Notes: a model not told the origin generated them from the letters alone. A stretch of 64,000 bases of DNA from Paracoccus aurantiacus (GCF_007993065.1 NZ_VOPL01000001.1:124001-188000); one strand, 5' to 3'; counted from the first letter of the stretch, positions 53,525-62,620 are shown. Numbers and translations are program-made.

Positions 53525-53852
53525 GCGTTTCGGCCGCGCGAAGGTGGCGTAATGGTCCGGCCGTGTCGTCATGACTGACTGGACAATACAGGATGCTCCG
53601 CTGCGATGCCCAGAGCGCACAGCATCGCCCCGCGTGCGGAGCGGCCAGTGCTTAACAACCTCTCGTGCCGGGCATGGCGTGGCACGATCTTCAGGCCCTA
53701 GGGGATAGGCAAAAAAATGCACGAAGCGAAGGCGTGTCGCATACAACTGTCCGCGAACTGCCCCGCACCTCACATGCCGGAAAGGCTTACACGCACCCGA
53801 ACGTTGCGATAAGCGGATGTCACGACACCGGTCTGAACGCTGAGAGGATGCC
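53525..53852. other. non-coding gap between the clpX terminator and the PAP2-like gene
   Basis: This 328-bp stretch has no credible gene. A 144-residue minus-strand frame across it has Arg/Ser-rich composition, no ribosome site and no known motif. The gap holds the nested inverted repeats at 53578-53649, a further hairpin TCGTGCC/GGCACGA (53663-53669 and 53681-53687), and a run of seven A at about 53712. These structures suggest a non-coding RNA or a regulatory region for the PAP2-like gene. Confidence 0.6.
53578..53649. ncRNA. candidate structured RNA: three nested helices
   Basis: Three inverted repeats sit one inside another: ACTGG/CCAGT (53578-53582 and 53645-53649), GCTCCGC/GCGGAGC (53595-53601 and 53636-53642), and GCGATGC/GCATCGC (53603-53609 and 53622-53628). 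The two inner stems are perfect 7-bp helices separated by a bulge, with a 12-base terminal loop. The strand is unknown. No known RNA family was recognised. Confidence 0.35.
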
Positions 53853-54350
53853 GTGAAAATCGTCGCCACGATCTGTGCCCTTGGCCTCGGCTTTCCGGCC
53901 GCCGCCGACCCTTTTGAAAGCTTCGGCACCGCGATGAAATACGGGCTGCCGCTGGCGGCTGCCGTCTGCGCGGTCGATCAGGACCGGGCAGAGGATTTTG
54001 CCGTTCGCGGCATTTTGCAAGCTGGCATCGTTCTGGCGACGAAGCGGTATTTCGACGGAAAGCCAATCTCTCGCCGCCCCACGGGCGCGGGCGAGGGCTT
54101 TCCGTCGGGACATACGGCTGCAGCATTTTTCGGCGCGTCGGATCTGGCGGGCAAATGCTTTGAAGACCAACCCGAGGCGGGCGCGATGGCATACGGGGCC
54201 GCAGGCCTGACCGGCTATAGCCGCATCCATGCTGGCGAGCATACGCCGCAGCAGGTCTGGACCGGTGCGCTGATCGGCTTCAGCTTCGGCGCCGCCGATT
54301 TCGGGATCGGGACTGATGGGGCGTCGTTCAGTGTTGGGATGAAGTTCTGA
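53853..54350 (+). CDS. PAP2-superfamily phosphatase-like protein, secreted
   Basis: A 165-residue protein with a signal peptide (MKIVATICALGLGFPAAA). It has parts of the type 2 phosphatidic acid phosphatase motifs: KPISRRPTG for motif 1, GFPSGHTAAAFFGA for motif 2 with the catalytic His, and YSRIHAGEHTPQQV for motif 3. In motif 3 the usual Asp that follows the His (H-x3-D) is Gln, so activity may be altered. It ends VGMKF, an outer-membrane-like terminal Phe. Convergent with chaC, overlapping it by 23 bp. Confidence 0.8.
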   Translation: MKIVATICALGLGFPAAADPFESFGTAMKYGLPLAAAVCAVDQDRAEDFAVRGILQAGIVLATKRYFDGKPISRRPTGAGEGFPSGHTAAAFFGASDLAGKCFEDQPEAGAMAYGAAGLTGYSRIHAGEHTPQQVWTGALIGFSFGAADFGIGTDGASFSVGMKF

Positions 54351-55047
54351 CCTGTTCGGCCGGCCAGCTTTCGATTTCCGCTGCCACCAGATCCTGCAAT
54401 TCCCAGATATAGGGATCGTGAATCCCGGCGGCTTCCAGCCCCTGCGCCGTGCGCAGCAAATATTCGCTGCCCGATCCCGCCGCGCCATTCGCGCGTGCCA
54501 GCAGCCGCGCCTGATCGCCGACTGTCAGATTCGTCAGCGGCACGTCGATCGGATCGGCATAGAAGGTCAGCGCCTCGGAACGCTTGCCGTCCACCTCGAC
54601 CTCTATCCAGCGTGCATTTGCGGCCAGTTCATGGGCAACAAGCTCTCGTTTCAGGACCGCGCGCAGCGATTCCTGTTCGGTCCCCGGTGCGACCTCAAGG
54701 ATCAGGCCTTCGCACTTCCCGCCCGAGGCAAGCGCCAGCATCAGGCCCGGATGCTCGGCCGTGCCACGGAAATGATCCAGCGCGATGCTGAACTGCCGGT
54801 GCCAGCCGATGGCCGTCGCGCGCCGACTGGCCGAAACCGCAAAGCCCGGATTCCAGATTAGCGACCCATAGGCGAAGATCGGCACCGGCAGCGGGCGGTT
54901 TCGGGTCAGCTGATCCGCCAGCTTGTCCAGGTCGGCATCGTCCAACAGGTGCCATTCGTCCCGGTATCGCGGCCCGTCGACGGCGCGTGTTGCCCGCTGC
55001 ACAAGCGCGTCGGTCAGGCGAAGCTGCGATGGCCCGGCGTCAGACAT
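54328..55047 (-). CDS. chaC: gamma-glutamylcyclotransferase, ChaC family
   Basis: A 239-residue ChaC-type enzyme that cleaves glutathione to 5-oxoproline and Cys-Gly in the cytoplasm. The substrate loop is PIFAYGSLIWNPGF, and the catalytic glutamate region is CEGLILEVAPG. ATG 55047 overlaps the parE stop by 8 bases; ATG 55077 would overlap it by 38. It is therefore the second gene of a parE-chaC transcript, a pairing based on spacing only. It may lower glutathione under stress. Confidence 0.92.
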   Translation of the reverse strand: MSDAGPSQLRLTDALVQRATRAVDGPRYRDEWHLLDDADLDKLADQLTRNRPLPVPIFAYGSLIWNPGFAVSASRRATAIGWHRQFSIALDHFRGTAEHPGLMLALASGGKCEGLILEVAPGTEQESLRAVLKRELVAHELAANARWIEVEVDGKRSEALTFYADPIDVPLTNLTVGDQARLLARANGAAGSGSEYLLRTAQGLEAAGIHDPYIWELQDLVAAEIESWPAEQVRTSSQH

Positions 55048-57007
55048 CCAAGCCTTCTTCTTCGACGAAGCGGGCATTTTCCTGAATATATTCGAAGCGC
55101 AGCTCGGGCTTCTTGCCCATCAGGCGTTCGACCAGATCGCCGGTTTCGCCGGCCGCATCCTCATCAATCGTGACGCGGATCAGCTTGCGCGTGGCCGGGT
55201 TCATGGTCGTGTCCTTCAGGTCCTTGGCGTCCATTTCGCCCAAGCCCTTGAACCGCTGCACGTCGATCTTGCCCTTCCCGCCGATGCCGGTGGCCAACAG
55301 CCGCTCCTTTTCCGCGTCGTCCGCGACATAGACGCGGTGCTGACCCTGCGTCAGCCGGTAAAGCGGCGGGCAAGCCAGATACAGATGCCCCTTGTCGATC
55401 ATCGGGCGCATCTGGGTGAAAAAGAACGTCATCAGCAGTGATGCGATATGCGCGCCGTCGACATCGGCATCGGTCATGATGATGATCTTGTCATAGCGCA
55501 GATCATCAACGTTGAACTTCGTCCCCATGCCGACGCCAAGCGCCTGACACAGATCGCTGATTTCCGCGTTCGACCCCAGCTTGCCCGAGGCCGCGCCGAG
55601 CACGTTCAGGATCTTGCCCTTCAAGGGCAGCAGCGCTTGCGTCGTCCGGTCGCGCGCCTGTTTGGCCGACCCCCCGGCGCTGTCGCCTTCGACGATGAAC
55701 AATTCCGTGCCGCTGCGGTTCTTGGCCGAACAATCGACCAGCTTGCCGGGCAGTCGCAGCTTTTGCGTCGCGGTCTTGCGTTGGGTTTCCTTTTCCTGAC
55801 GGCGGCGCAGGCGTTCTTCGGCCCGCAGGACCAGAAAATCGAGGATCGCACCCGCCGATTTCGGGTCCGCCGCCAGCCAGTTGTCGAAATGATCGCGCAC
55901 CGCGCCTTCGACCAGCCGCTGCGCCTCGACCGTGGCCAGCCGGTCCTTGGTCTGGCCGACGAATTCCGGTTCGCGGATGAAGCAGGATACCAGCGCGCAG
56001 CCCCCGGTCAGCAGGTCCTCGCGGGTGATCTGGGCGGCCTTCTTGTTGTTGGCCAACTCGCCATAGGCACGCACGCCCTTCAGGATCGCGGACCAGAACC
56101 CGGCCTCGTGCGTGCCGCCTTCGGGGGTGGGGACGGTGTTACAATAGGACTGGATGAAGCCGTCGCGCGACGGCGTCCAGTTGATGGCCCAATCGACCTT
56201 GCCCGGCACGCCGAAACGGCCCTGAAAATCAACGTTCCCGGCAAAGGGCCGCTCGGAATAGGTGGTCACGCCGTCCAGCGTTTCGGTCAGGTAATCGGCC
56301 AGCCCGCCGGGAAAGTGGAAAACGGCTTCCATCGGGGTTTCGCCGTCGTCGATTTCCGATTTCCAGCGGATTTCCACGCCGCTGAACAGATAGGCCTTGG
56401 ATTTCACCATCTTCAGCAGCCGTGCTGGCTTGAAACGGTGATGGCCGAAGATTTCCTCATCCGCGTGGAAGGTGACGGTGGTGCCGCGCCGGTTCGGGGC
56501 CGCGCCGACCTTGGCGACCGGGCCTTGCGGCACACCGCGAGAGAACCGCTGTTCGAACAGTTCCTTGTTCCGCGCGACCTGCACAACCATGCTGTCCGAA
56601 AGCGCGTTCACGACAGATGCACCGACCCCGTGCAACCCGCCCGAGGTCTGATAGGCATCGCCCGAGAACTTGCCGCCCGCATGCAGCGTGCACAGGATCA
56701 CCTCCAGCGCGGATTTGCCGGGGAATTTCGGATGCGGGTCGATGGGAATGCCGCGCCCGTTATCGCGAACGACGACGCTGTAATCGGCCTGCAATTCGAC
56801 CTCGATCCGTGTGGCGTGGCCCGCGACAGCCTCGTCCATCGAGTTATCGAGGATTTCCGCCACCAGATGGTGCAGCGCGCGTTCGTCAGTCCCGCCGATA
56901 TACATGCCGGGGCGCTTGCGAACAGGCTCCAGCCCCTCCAGCACCTCGATCGAGGCGGCGGAATAGGTGCTGTCTTCCTGTGTCGTCGGGAAAAGATCGT
57001 CGGCCAT
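55040..57007 (-). CDS. parE: DNA topoisomerase IV subunit B
   Basis: A 655-residue type IIA topoisomerase subunit that decatenates daughter chromosomes with ParC. Length and the motif RPGMYIGGTDERALHHL favour ParE over GyrB (about 800 residues). The GHKL ATPase has EILDNSMDEA and DNGRGIPID. The TOPRIM domain has IVEGDSAGGSAKQARD and IIMTDADVDGAHI. The first ATG at 57007 fits other ParE N-termini. parC is not in the window. Confidence 0.97.
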   Translation of the reverse strand: MADDLFPTTQEDSTYSAASIEVLEGLEPVRKRPGMYIGGTDERALHHLVAEILDNSMDEAVAGHATRIEVELQADYSVVVRDNGRGIPIDPHPKFPGKSALEVILCTLHAGGKFSGDAYQTSGGLHGVGASVVNALSDSMVVQVARNKELFEQRFSRGVPQGPVAKVGAAPNRRGTTVTFHADEEIFGHHRFKPARLLKMVKSKAYLFSGVEIRWKSEIDDGETPMEAVFHFPGGLADYLTETLDGVTTYSERPFAGNVDFQGRFGVPGKVDWAINWTPSRDGFIQSYCNTVPTPEGGTHEAGFWSAILKGVRAYGELANNKKAAQITREDLLTGGCALVSCFIREPEFVGQTKDRLATVEAQRLVEGAVRDHFDNWLAADPKSAGAILDFLVLRAEERLRRRQEKETQRKTATQKLRLPGKLVDCSAKNRSGTELFIVEGDSAGGSAKQARDRTTQALLPLKGKILNVLGAASGKLGSNAEISDLCQALGVGMGTKFNVDDLRYDKIIIMTDADVDGAHIASLLMTFFFTQMRPMIDKGHLYLACPPLYRLTQGQHRVYVADDAEKERLLATGIGGKGKIDVQRFKGLGEMDAKDLKDTTMNPATRKLIRVTIDEDAAGETGDLVERLMGKKPELRFEYIQENARFVEEEGLDV

Positions 57008-57212
57008 GCGCTGCTCGTTTTATTGATTTCGCCGGTTATCTCATGAAGGGGCGGCTCGGGGCAAGGGTTTGCGGTCGGGTTGCCGGGGGCCGCTAGGTGT
57101 AGCTCCGGCCGCCGACTGTGAAGCCGGATGCGCTGTCATCCAAACTGCGAGCCGCGCCGCGTCAAAGCTTGCTGCCCCGCTCCCGACGCCTTTGGCCGTC
57201 CTGCTTGTCGCG

Positions 57213-57872
57213 CTATTCCGGCTCGGCGAGCCTTGCCTCCCACATTTTCTGGAAGGCGGGGCGCGCCTGCGCGTCTGTCAGCCACTGGTGAAGTGCAGGA
57301 AACTGTTCCATCAACGGCCCGTAACCCTGCGCGTAGCGCATCGTCTCTGCCATGGCGATGTCTGCCACGGTAAAGCGGCCACTGACCAGATAGCCATGCC
57401 GCGCGATGTGATCCTCGATCACCTGAAAGGGCCGGACCAGCCGCTCGGCCGCGTTGGCGATCAGGGCCTGATCTTCACCCGACTGGGACTGGCCACGTCC
57501 ATGCAGAAACAGAAGGGTCAGCGCGTCCGGCTCTACCGCGGTGGCGGCGTAGAAGCACCATTGCATCATCAGTGCGTCCTCGGCTTCGCTCTTGGGACCG
57601 ACAGGCGCGCCGTGCTTCCGGGCAAGGTGCATGATGATGGCGTAGGATTCCGTCAGCAGCAGCCCGTCATCCTCGACAACGGGGATCGCTCCGGCAGGCG
57701 ACAGCTTCAGGAATGCGGGCGAATGCGTGTTCAGGGGTGCGTCCGGTGCATCGGGGTCGCGCAGGCGATACGCCTGAATGACCGGCACCTGCTTGTAGGG
57801 CAGGCCGATCTCGTTACAAAGCCAGATGATGCGCGAGGCCCGCGACCGGGTGACGCCGTGAATGGTCAGCAT
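57213..57872 (-). CDS. glutathione S-transferase family protein
   Basis: A 219-residue two-domain GST. The N-terminal thioredoxin-like domain begins MLTIHGVTRSRASRIIWLCN, with the likely catalytic Ser in SRAS, and has the glutathione gamma-glutamyl site in PVVEDDGLLLTESYAI. The C-terminal helical domain carries FTVADIAMAETMRY. It probably conjugates glutathione to electrophiles or acts as a thiol transferase; substrate unknown. It lies upstream of parE on the same strand, separated by 205 bp. Confidence 0.93.
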   Translation of the reverse strand: MLTIHGVTRSRASRIIWLCNEIGLPYKQVPVIQAYRLRDPDAPDAPLNTHSPAFLKLSPAGAIPVVEDDGLLLTESYAIIMHLARKHGAPVGPKSEAEDALMMQWCFYAATAVEPDALTLLFLHGRGQSQSGEDQALIANAAERLVRPFQVIEDHIARHGYLVSGRFTVADIAMAETMRYAQGYGPLMEQFPALHQWLTDAQARPAFQKMWEARLAEPE

Positions 57873-57942
57873 GATGAACTCCGCATTTATCCGCTTTCCC
57901 GCAACCTAGGGTCAGTTCGCAATCTGTGAAAGCGGAATGCGT

Positions 57943-57963
57943 CGCCCGGTGCGCTGCCGGGCG
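57943..57963 (-). terminator. hairpin just after pyrD
   Basis: CGCCCGG (57943-57949) and CCGGGCG (57957-57963) form a perfect 7-bp stem with a 7-base loop, 2 bp after the pyrD stop on the minus strand. No T-run follows, so it may terminate weakly or protect the 3' end. Confidence 0.5.
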
Positions 57964-57965
57964 CG

Positions 57966-59027
57966 CTAAAGCCAGTCTTCGGCACCGGTGCCGGTCAGTT
58001 GCGACAGGCAGGTCAGCCCCTCGCGGCCGGCCCGCTCATCCAGACCCTGCGCGATTTCTGTGGCAAGCGAGAAGCCGGAATAGATCAGCGCCGAATAAAG
58101 CTGCACCGCGCTCGCTCCGGCGCGCAGCTTCTGCCAGGCGTCATCGACGCTGCCGATTCCGCCGACGCCGATCAGTGGGATATGGCCGCCGGTCAGTCGG
58201 TAAAGCTTTGCCAGAACCCGCGTCGAGCGTTCGAACAGGGGCCGCCCCGACATTCCGCCGGCCTCGGGCGCGTGTTCGCTGCGAAGTCCATCGCGCGACA
58301 GCGTGGTATTCGTCGCGATAATGGCGTCGATGCCGGTCTGGCGCGCGACCTGCGCAATATCGGCAAGGCCCGCATCGTCCAGATCGGGCGCGATCTTCAG
58401 AAAGACCGGGCGATGCGCCGGAAGGGCGTCGCGGGCCTCGATCACGCCCTGCAGCAACGCGGCGAGCGCGTCGGCGCCTTGCAGATCGCGGAGCTTTTCG
58501 GTGTTCGGCGATGAGACATTCACGGTCAGAAAATCGGCATGCGCCCCGGCAACCCTGACGACCTCGGCGAAATCGGCGGCGCGGTCCTTGCTGTCCTTGT
58601 TCGCACCGATATTCAGGCCGACCGGAATGCCCGCCGGGCGCGCGCCCATGCGTTCGGAAATCGCTGCAACCCCGTCATTATTGAAGCCGAAGCGGTTGAT
58701 GATGGCGCGGTCCTCGGTCAGCCGGAAAAGCCGGGGTCTGGGGTTGCCGGGTTGCGGGCGGGGGGTGGCGGCGCCGCATTCGACAAAGCCGAATCCGGCG
58801 CGCATCAGCGCGGGCAGGGTGCGCGCATTCTTGTCATAGCCTGCCGCAAGCCCGACGGGGTTCGGCAGGTCCAGCCCGGCCAAGCTTGTTTTCAGCCGCC
58901 CCGATGTCACCGGCGCACCCGGCAGCGGGACGAGCCCGGCGCGCAGCGCCTTGATCGACAGATCATGCGCCTGTTCCGGATCGAGCCGGTGCAGGGCGCG
59001 CAGGCCGAATGTCTCGATCAGCTTCAC
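57966..59027 (-). CDS. pyrD: dihydroorotate dehydrogenase (quinone), class 2
   Basis: A 353-residue FMN enzyme that oxidises dihydroorotate to orotate in pyrimidine synthesis and passes electrons to ubiquinone. The N-terminal helix-pair [20 protein letters not shown] is the membrane-binding part of class 2 enzymes. [13 protein letters not shown] and [13 protein letters not shown] are the class signatures, the latter with the catalytic Ser. It starts within the DUF952 stop (4-base overlap), so the two are co-transcribed. Confidence 0.97.
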   Translation of the reverse strand: MKLIETFGLRALHRLDPEQAHDLSIKALRAGLVPLPGAPVTSGRLKTSLAGLDLPNPVGLAAGYDKNARTLPALMRAGFGFVECGAATPRPQPGNPRPRLFRLTEDRAIINRFGFNNDGVAAISERMGARPAGIPVGLNIGANKDSKDRAADFAEVVRVAGAHADFLTVNVSSPNTEKLRDLQGADALAALLQGVIEARDALPAHRPVFLKIAPDLDDAGLADIAQVARQTGIDAIIATNTTLSRDGLRSEHAPEAGGMSGRPLFERSTRVLAKLYRLTGGHIPLIGVGGIGSVDDAWQKLRAGASAVQLYSALIYSGFSLATEIAQGLDERAGREGLTCLSQLTGTGAEDWL

Positions 59028-59362
59028 GGCAGTGCCCCGATCTCGAAACCGCCGCCGGGTTTGCGGGGCAGCGGGCGCGATAAGGCGACCTCATCCAGCC
59101 TTAATGCGCGGTAAAGATGCGGAAACAGAAGCCCGCCGCGCGACGGCTCCCAGCGAAGCGCATCGCCAAGGATCTCGGCGTCGCAGGCCAGAAGCCAAAG
59201 ACCGTCCTCACCCGAGAAATGCTTGTCGAGCGTTCCCGCAAGCGTTTCGGCGGTCGAGAAGTGGATATACCCGTCGGCAAGATCGACCGGCGCGCCGGCA
59301 GTTTCGCCCGCCGCCCGGAACTGCTGCCATTCGGTATCGCGAAGCACTTTGAAGATCATCAT
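59024..59362 (-). CDS. DUF952 family protein
   Basis: A 112-residue small protein of the DUF952 type, recognised by [34 protein letters not shown] and the later YRALRLDEV. Its fold is thought to resemble ADP-ribosyltransferases or glutathione-related folds, but no activity is established. The first ATG of two (MMIF) is at 59362. It precedes pyrD with a 4-base overlap, an arrangement common in Rhodobacteraceae. Its role is unknown. Confidence 0.9.
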   Translation of the reverse strand: MMIFKVLRDTEWQQFRAAGETAGAPVDLADGYIHFSTAETLAGTLDKHFSGEDGLWLLACDAEILGDALRWEPSRGGLLFPHLYRALRLDEVALSRPLPRKPGGGFEIGALP

Positions 59363-59517
59363 GGCGCTGTTTCAGGCCTTGCGCCGTCCGGGTCAAGGGG
59401 GCGCCTGCCATACCGCTGTCGTGAAGTCGCGATATGCGTTCAGCGTTTGACCTGCGCGCAATGCCGCGCCAATCTGTTCGATGATGACGTCCGGTCCTGC
59501 CCGTTGAGGAGATAACG

Positions 59518-61332
59518 ATGACCAAGTCCCGCCTGATGGCGACCGCAGCCGCGCTTTCGCTTTTCGCCGGTGCCGCGAATGCTGAATATGTGCTGCATGT
59601 CCTGCACACCAACGATCTTCACAGCCGCATCGAGGAGATCAACAAATATGATTCGACCTGCGACGCAGAGACGTCGGCGGCTGGTGAATGCTTCGGCGGG
59701 ATTGCCCGCGTGGCGACCAAGGTGAAAGAACTGACCGACCAGATCACTGCCGAAGGCGGAAATGTAATTCTGCTCGACGCGGGCGATCAGTATCAGGGCA
59801 GCCTGTTTTACACGACCTACAAGGGCAAGGATGTGGTCGAGTTCATGACCGCTGTTGGCTATGACGCCATGGCGGTCGGCAATCACGAATTCGACGACGG
59901 CGATGACGGTCTGGCGTTGCTTGCGGAAGGCGTGGACTTCCCGGTCATCTCCGGCAACCTCGATCTCAGCCAGAACAACCGGCTGAAAGACATTGTCGAT
60001 GGAACCGCCGTGCTGGATGTCGGCGGTCAGAAGGTCGGTATCATCTCGGCGCTGGCGACCGACACGCCCGAGACGTCCTCGCCGTCGGACAGCGTGATCT
60101 TTCAGGACGAGATCGAGGCGCTGACTGCGGATGCGCAGGAACTGAGCGATGCGGGCGTCGACAAGATCATCGCGCTGACCCATACCGGTTATCTGAAGGA
60201 TCAGGAAATCGCCGAGACGGTTCCGGGCGTCGATGCAGTTGTCGGTGGGCACAGCCATACGCTGCTGGGTGACATGGAAGGCGCTGCTGGCCCTTATCCG
60301 ACCATGGTCGCGGGCGCAGGCGGGGATGAGGTTCCGGTCGTAACTGCCTATGCCTATTCAAAATACCTTGGCCACCTCGTGCTGACTTTTGACGATTCCG
60401 GCAAGCTTATCAAAGCCGAGGGCCAGCCGGTGCTGCTGGACAGTTCGGTCACACCGGACGAGACGCTGAGCGCGCGCATCAAGGAGCTTGCGGCGCCGAT
60501 CGAAGAGCTGAAGAACAAGATCGTCGCGGAAACCAAGACCGAGATCGGTGCCGACCGGAACGACTGCCGTGCGCGGGAATGCGTGATGGGCACGCTCGTG
60601 GCGGATGCGATGCTCGACCGGGTCAAGGATCAGGGCGTGACAATCGCCATTCAGAACGGCGGCGGGCTTCGCGCCTCGATTGACGCCGGGCCGATCTCGA
60701 TGGGCGAAATCATCTCGGTTCTGCCGTTCCAGAACACGCTTGCAACCTTCAAGCTGAAAGGCTCGGACGTCGTCGCCGCGCTTGAGAACGGCGCCAGTCA
60801 GATGGAAGAGGGCGCGGGCCGCTTCTCGCAGGTGGCGGGACTGAAATACACCGTTGATCCGGCCGCCGAAGCCGGCAAGCGGATCAGCGACGTGCAGGTG
60901 ATGAAGGACGGCAACTGGGTGCCTATCGACCGCTCGGCGGAATATGGTGTCGTGTCGAACAACTATATGCGCAATGGCGGCGACGGCTATTCCGTGTTCG
61001 AGGCGAATGCGACCCAGGTTTACGATTTCGGGCCTGATCTAGCCGATGTCCTGGCGGAATACATCGCCAGACAGGGTGCGGACTTCTCGCCTGCCACGGA
61101 CGGCCGCATCACCGTGGTCGGTGACGAGGCCGCTGCTGCACCGGAGGCAGATGCAGACGCCCGCGCCGACGCTGCCGCGACAGACGGCGCGACCGAAGCA
61201 GAGCCTGCAGCCGACGCGGAACCGGCAGCGGCGGAAGCGCCCGCAGACGCGGAGGCGGCAAGCGATTCCGCAGCGGATGCGCCCGCTTCCGAAACCCCGT
61301 CGGAGGCCGAGACGGCACCTGCCGCACAGTAA
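59518..61332 (+). CDS. secreted 5'-nucleotidase / 2',3'-cyclic phosphodiesterase family protein
   Basis: A 604-residue UshA-like periplasmic nucleotidase. The signal peptide MTKSRLMATAAALSLFAG is cleaved near ANA-EY. The calcineurin-like metal domain has LHTNDLHSR, LLDAGDQYQGS, VGNHEFDDG and GGHSH. The C-terminal substrate domain has QNGGGLRASID and the PFQNTL loop. Residues from about 533 on are a low-complexity Ala/Glu/Asp/Pro tail of about 70 residues, not part of the enzyme fold. It likely salvages phosphate and nucleosides. GAGGAG precedes ATG 59518. Confidence 0.92.
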   Translation: MTKSRLMATAAALSLFAGAANAEYVLHVLHTNDLHSRIEEINKYDSTCDAETSAAGECFGGIARVATKVKELTDQITAEGGNVILLDAGDQYQGSLFYTTYKGKDVVEFMTAVGYDAMAVGNHEFDDGDDGLALLAEGVDFPVISGNLDLSQNNRLKDIVDGTAVLDVGGQKVGIISALATDTPETSSPSDSVIFQDEIEALTADAQELSDAGVDKIIALTHTGYLKDQEIAETVPGVDAVVGGHSHTLLGDMEGAAGPYPTMVAGAGGDEVPVVTAYAYSKYLGHLVLTFDDSGKLIKAEGQPVLLDSSVTPDETLSARIKELAAPIEELKNKIVAETKTEIGADRNDCRARECVMGTLVADAMLDRVKDQGVTIAIQNGGGLRASIDAGPISMGEIISVLPFQNTLATFKLKGSDVVAALENGASQMEEGAGRFSQVAGLKYTVDPAAEAGKRISDVQVMKDGNWVPIDRSAEYGVVSNNYMRNGGDGYSVFEANATQVYDFGPDLADVLAEYIARQGADFSPATDGRITVVGDEAAAAPEADADARADAAATDGATEAEPAADAEPAAAEAPADAEAASDSAADAPASETPSEAETAPAAQ

Positions 61333-61349
61333 GCCGCCGCAAAGATCCG

Positions 61350-61382
61350 AAGCCCGGCCCAGTTGATCGGGCCGGGCTTTTT
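61350..61382 (+). terminator. rho-independent terminator after the 5'-nucleotidase gene
   Basis: AAGCCCGGCCC (61350-61360) and GGGCCGGGCTT (61369-61379) form a perfect 11-bp stem with an 8-base loop, running into TTTTT (61378-61382). It may also act on the convergent Hint gene, whose stop is at 61395. Confidence 0.88.
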
Positions 61383-61394
61383 GATGCGCCTGCC

Positions 61395-62501
61395 TCAGAC
61401 GATCAGTGGCTTTGAATTCTTGATATGGCGGCGCAGCAGCTCTTTCGCGTCGCGCCCGTCCAGAAACCTGCGCGCACCAGATCGGGGTGACGGGTGCGGC
61501 TGGAACAGTTCCGGGAAAATCGCACGGATTTCGCGAAGCGCCGCCGGACTGATCGAGGCGAGGGCCTGCGTCCCTGTAAACAGCGATTCTGTCCAGCAGC
61601 CGTTCGATTCGACGATTTCGTGCCTGTCGAACAGGATGTGGTAGTAGCCGACGCCGTTCGCAGGATTGATGACCGCGATCCCCGGCATTCCGCATAAATG
61701 ACGCGCCGCGACAAGCGCCTCTGCCTCGCCGGTCAGGCGCTCGGCGATTTTCGATCGGATCAGCACGCGGTGTTGCGGCGACACCAGCAGATCGCGGACC
61801 GGCAGCCCCGCGCCAAGCGCGCCCCTGCGGATCAGCACCGGCCGCAGGTTGGGCGCGATGTCCAGATGCCGCGCGCTGAGGTGACGCCCCCCGGTCCACG
61901 CCACCGGGCGCAGGCCGTGGTCGCGGGTCATCACCAGATCGCCCGCCTGCAGGCTTTCGACCGGCCGCGGGCCGGTGGCCGTGCGGATCAGCGTTCCGGT
62001 CGTGAAGCAAGGCTGGCTGAGATAGCTTGGCGGGATCGGACTTGCGGCGACGTCGATGATGGCCTTGCTGCCCGTGCGCGTCCAGTTATAGGTCTTGGTC
62101 GGATCGAATGGCGGATAGTCGGGCTGCACGGGAATGACCAGAACCGTGCTGCGGTCGCCGACCTCGACCGGCGTTGTGGTGCTGTTGCCGCCCTGATGCG
62201 GGAAGAAGACGTAGTAGGTCGCGGTCGAACCGGCCAGGGTTATCACGCTCAGCAGGCTCGATTTCATGGTGAGGATCTTTCCCTCGGCCAGCACTTGCCC
62301 GCCCAGTTCGGTATCCTTCAGCAGCGCCTGACCGATTTCCGCGTTCTTGTCGCTGGCTTCGAACTGCTGGTCATCGTCTGCAAGATAAATCGTCGTCTGT
62401 TCGGCAGCGCCGAATGTAAAGTTCTTCTGGCTCGCGAAGGGATAGCCGCTGGTCGATTTCACGGGCGCGGCAAAGGTATAGGCCTGGATCATGTAGGACA
62501 T
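61395..62501 (-). CDS. Hint (hedgehog/intein-like) domain protein
   Basis: A 368-residue protein. Start ATG 62501 was chosen because GGGGA lies about 11 bases before it; the frame extends to a TTG at 62555. The first 195 residues are of unknown type and beta-rich. From residue 197 a Hint domain begins CFTTGTLIRTATGPRPVESL, followed by AGDLVMTRDHG and SPQHRVL with the conserved His. In Rhodobacteraceae such Hint domains occur in secreted or surface proteins and may self-cleave at the Cys. No classical signal peptide or RTX repeats are seen, so location is unclear. Confidence 0.82.
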   Translation of the reverse strand: MSYMIQAYTFAAPVKSTSGYPFASQKNFTFGAAEQTTIYLADDDQQFEASDKNAEIGQALLKDTELGGQVLAEGKILTMKSSLLSVITLAGSTATYYVFFPHQGGNSTTTPVEVGDRSTVLVIPVQPDYPPFDPTKTYNWTRTGSKAIIDVAASPIPPSYLSQPCFTTGTLIRTATGPRPVESLQAGDLVMTRDHGLRPVAWTGGRHLSARHLDIAPNLRPVLIRRGALGAGLPVRDLLVSPQHRVLIRSKIAERLTGEAEALVAARHLCGMPGIAVINPANGVGYYHILFDRHEIVESNGCWTESLFTGTQALASISPAALREIRAIFPELFQPHPSPRSGARRFLDGRDAKELLRRHIKNSKPLIV

Positions 62502-62554
62502 GCGCGTCTGGTATCCCCGGGCCGCAACATCATCTCGGCGCTGATCAGAAAACA

Positions 62555-62620
62555 ACCGGAAGATGATTAAGAAATAGTTAACTCAATCGTTAATTTTTTA
62601 TTTTCATTGTCCTATGGCCG
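62555..62620. promoter_or_regulatory. AT-rich divergent promoter region between the Hint and UPF0173 genes
   Basis: Bases 62555-62620 are strongly AT-rich, including GTTAACTCAATCGTTAAT (an inverted TTAA-8 bp-TTAA) and a run of T and A near 62592-62606. In a GC-rich genome such a patch between divergent genes usually holds promoters or sites for an AT-binding silencer such as MucR/Ros. Individual -35 and -10 boxes could not be chosen. Confidence 0.45.

Noticed and set aside
53495..53929. 144-residue minus-strand open frame covering the clpX downstream gap
   Set aside because: Arg/Ser-rich composition, no ribosome site, crosses the clpX terminator hairpin and the PAP2-like gene start; typical of a chance frame in GC-rich DNA.
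61110..61332. Tandem DNA repeats in the nucleotidase tail
   Set aside because: The protein is low-complexity, but no exact DNA repeat unit recurs; it is better described as biased composition.
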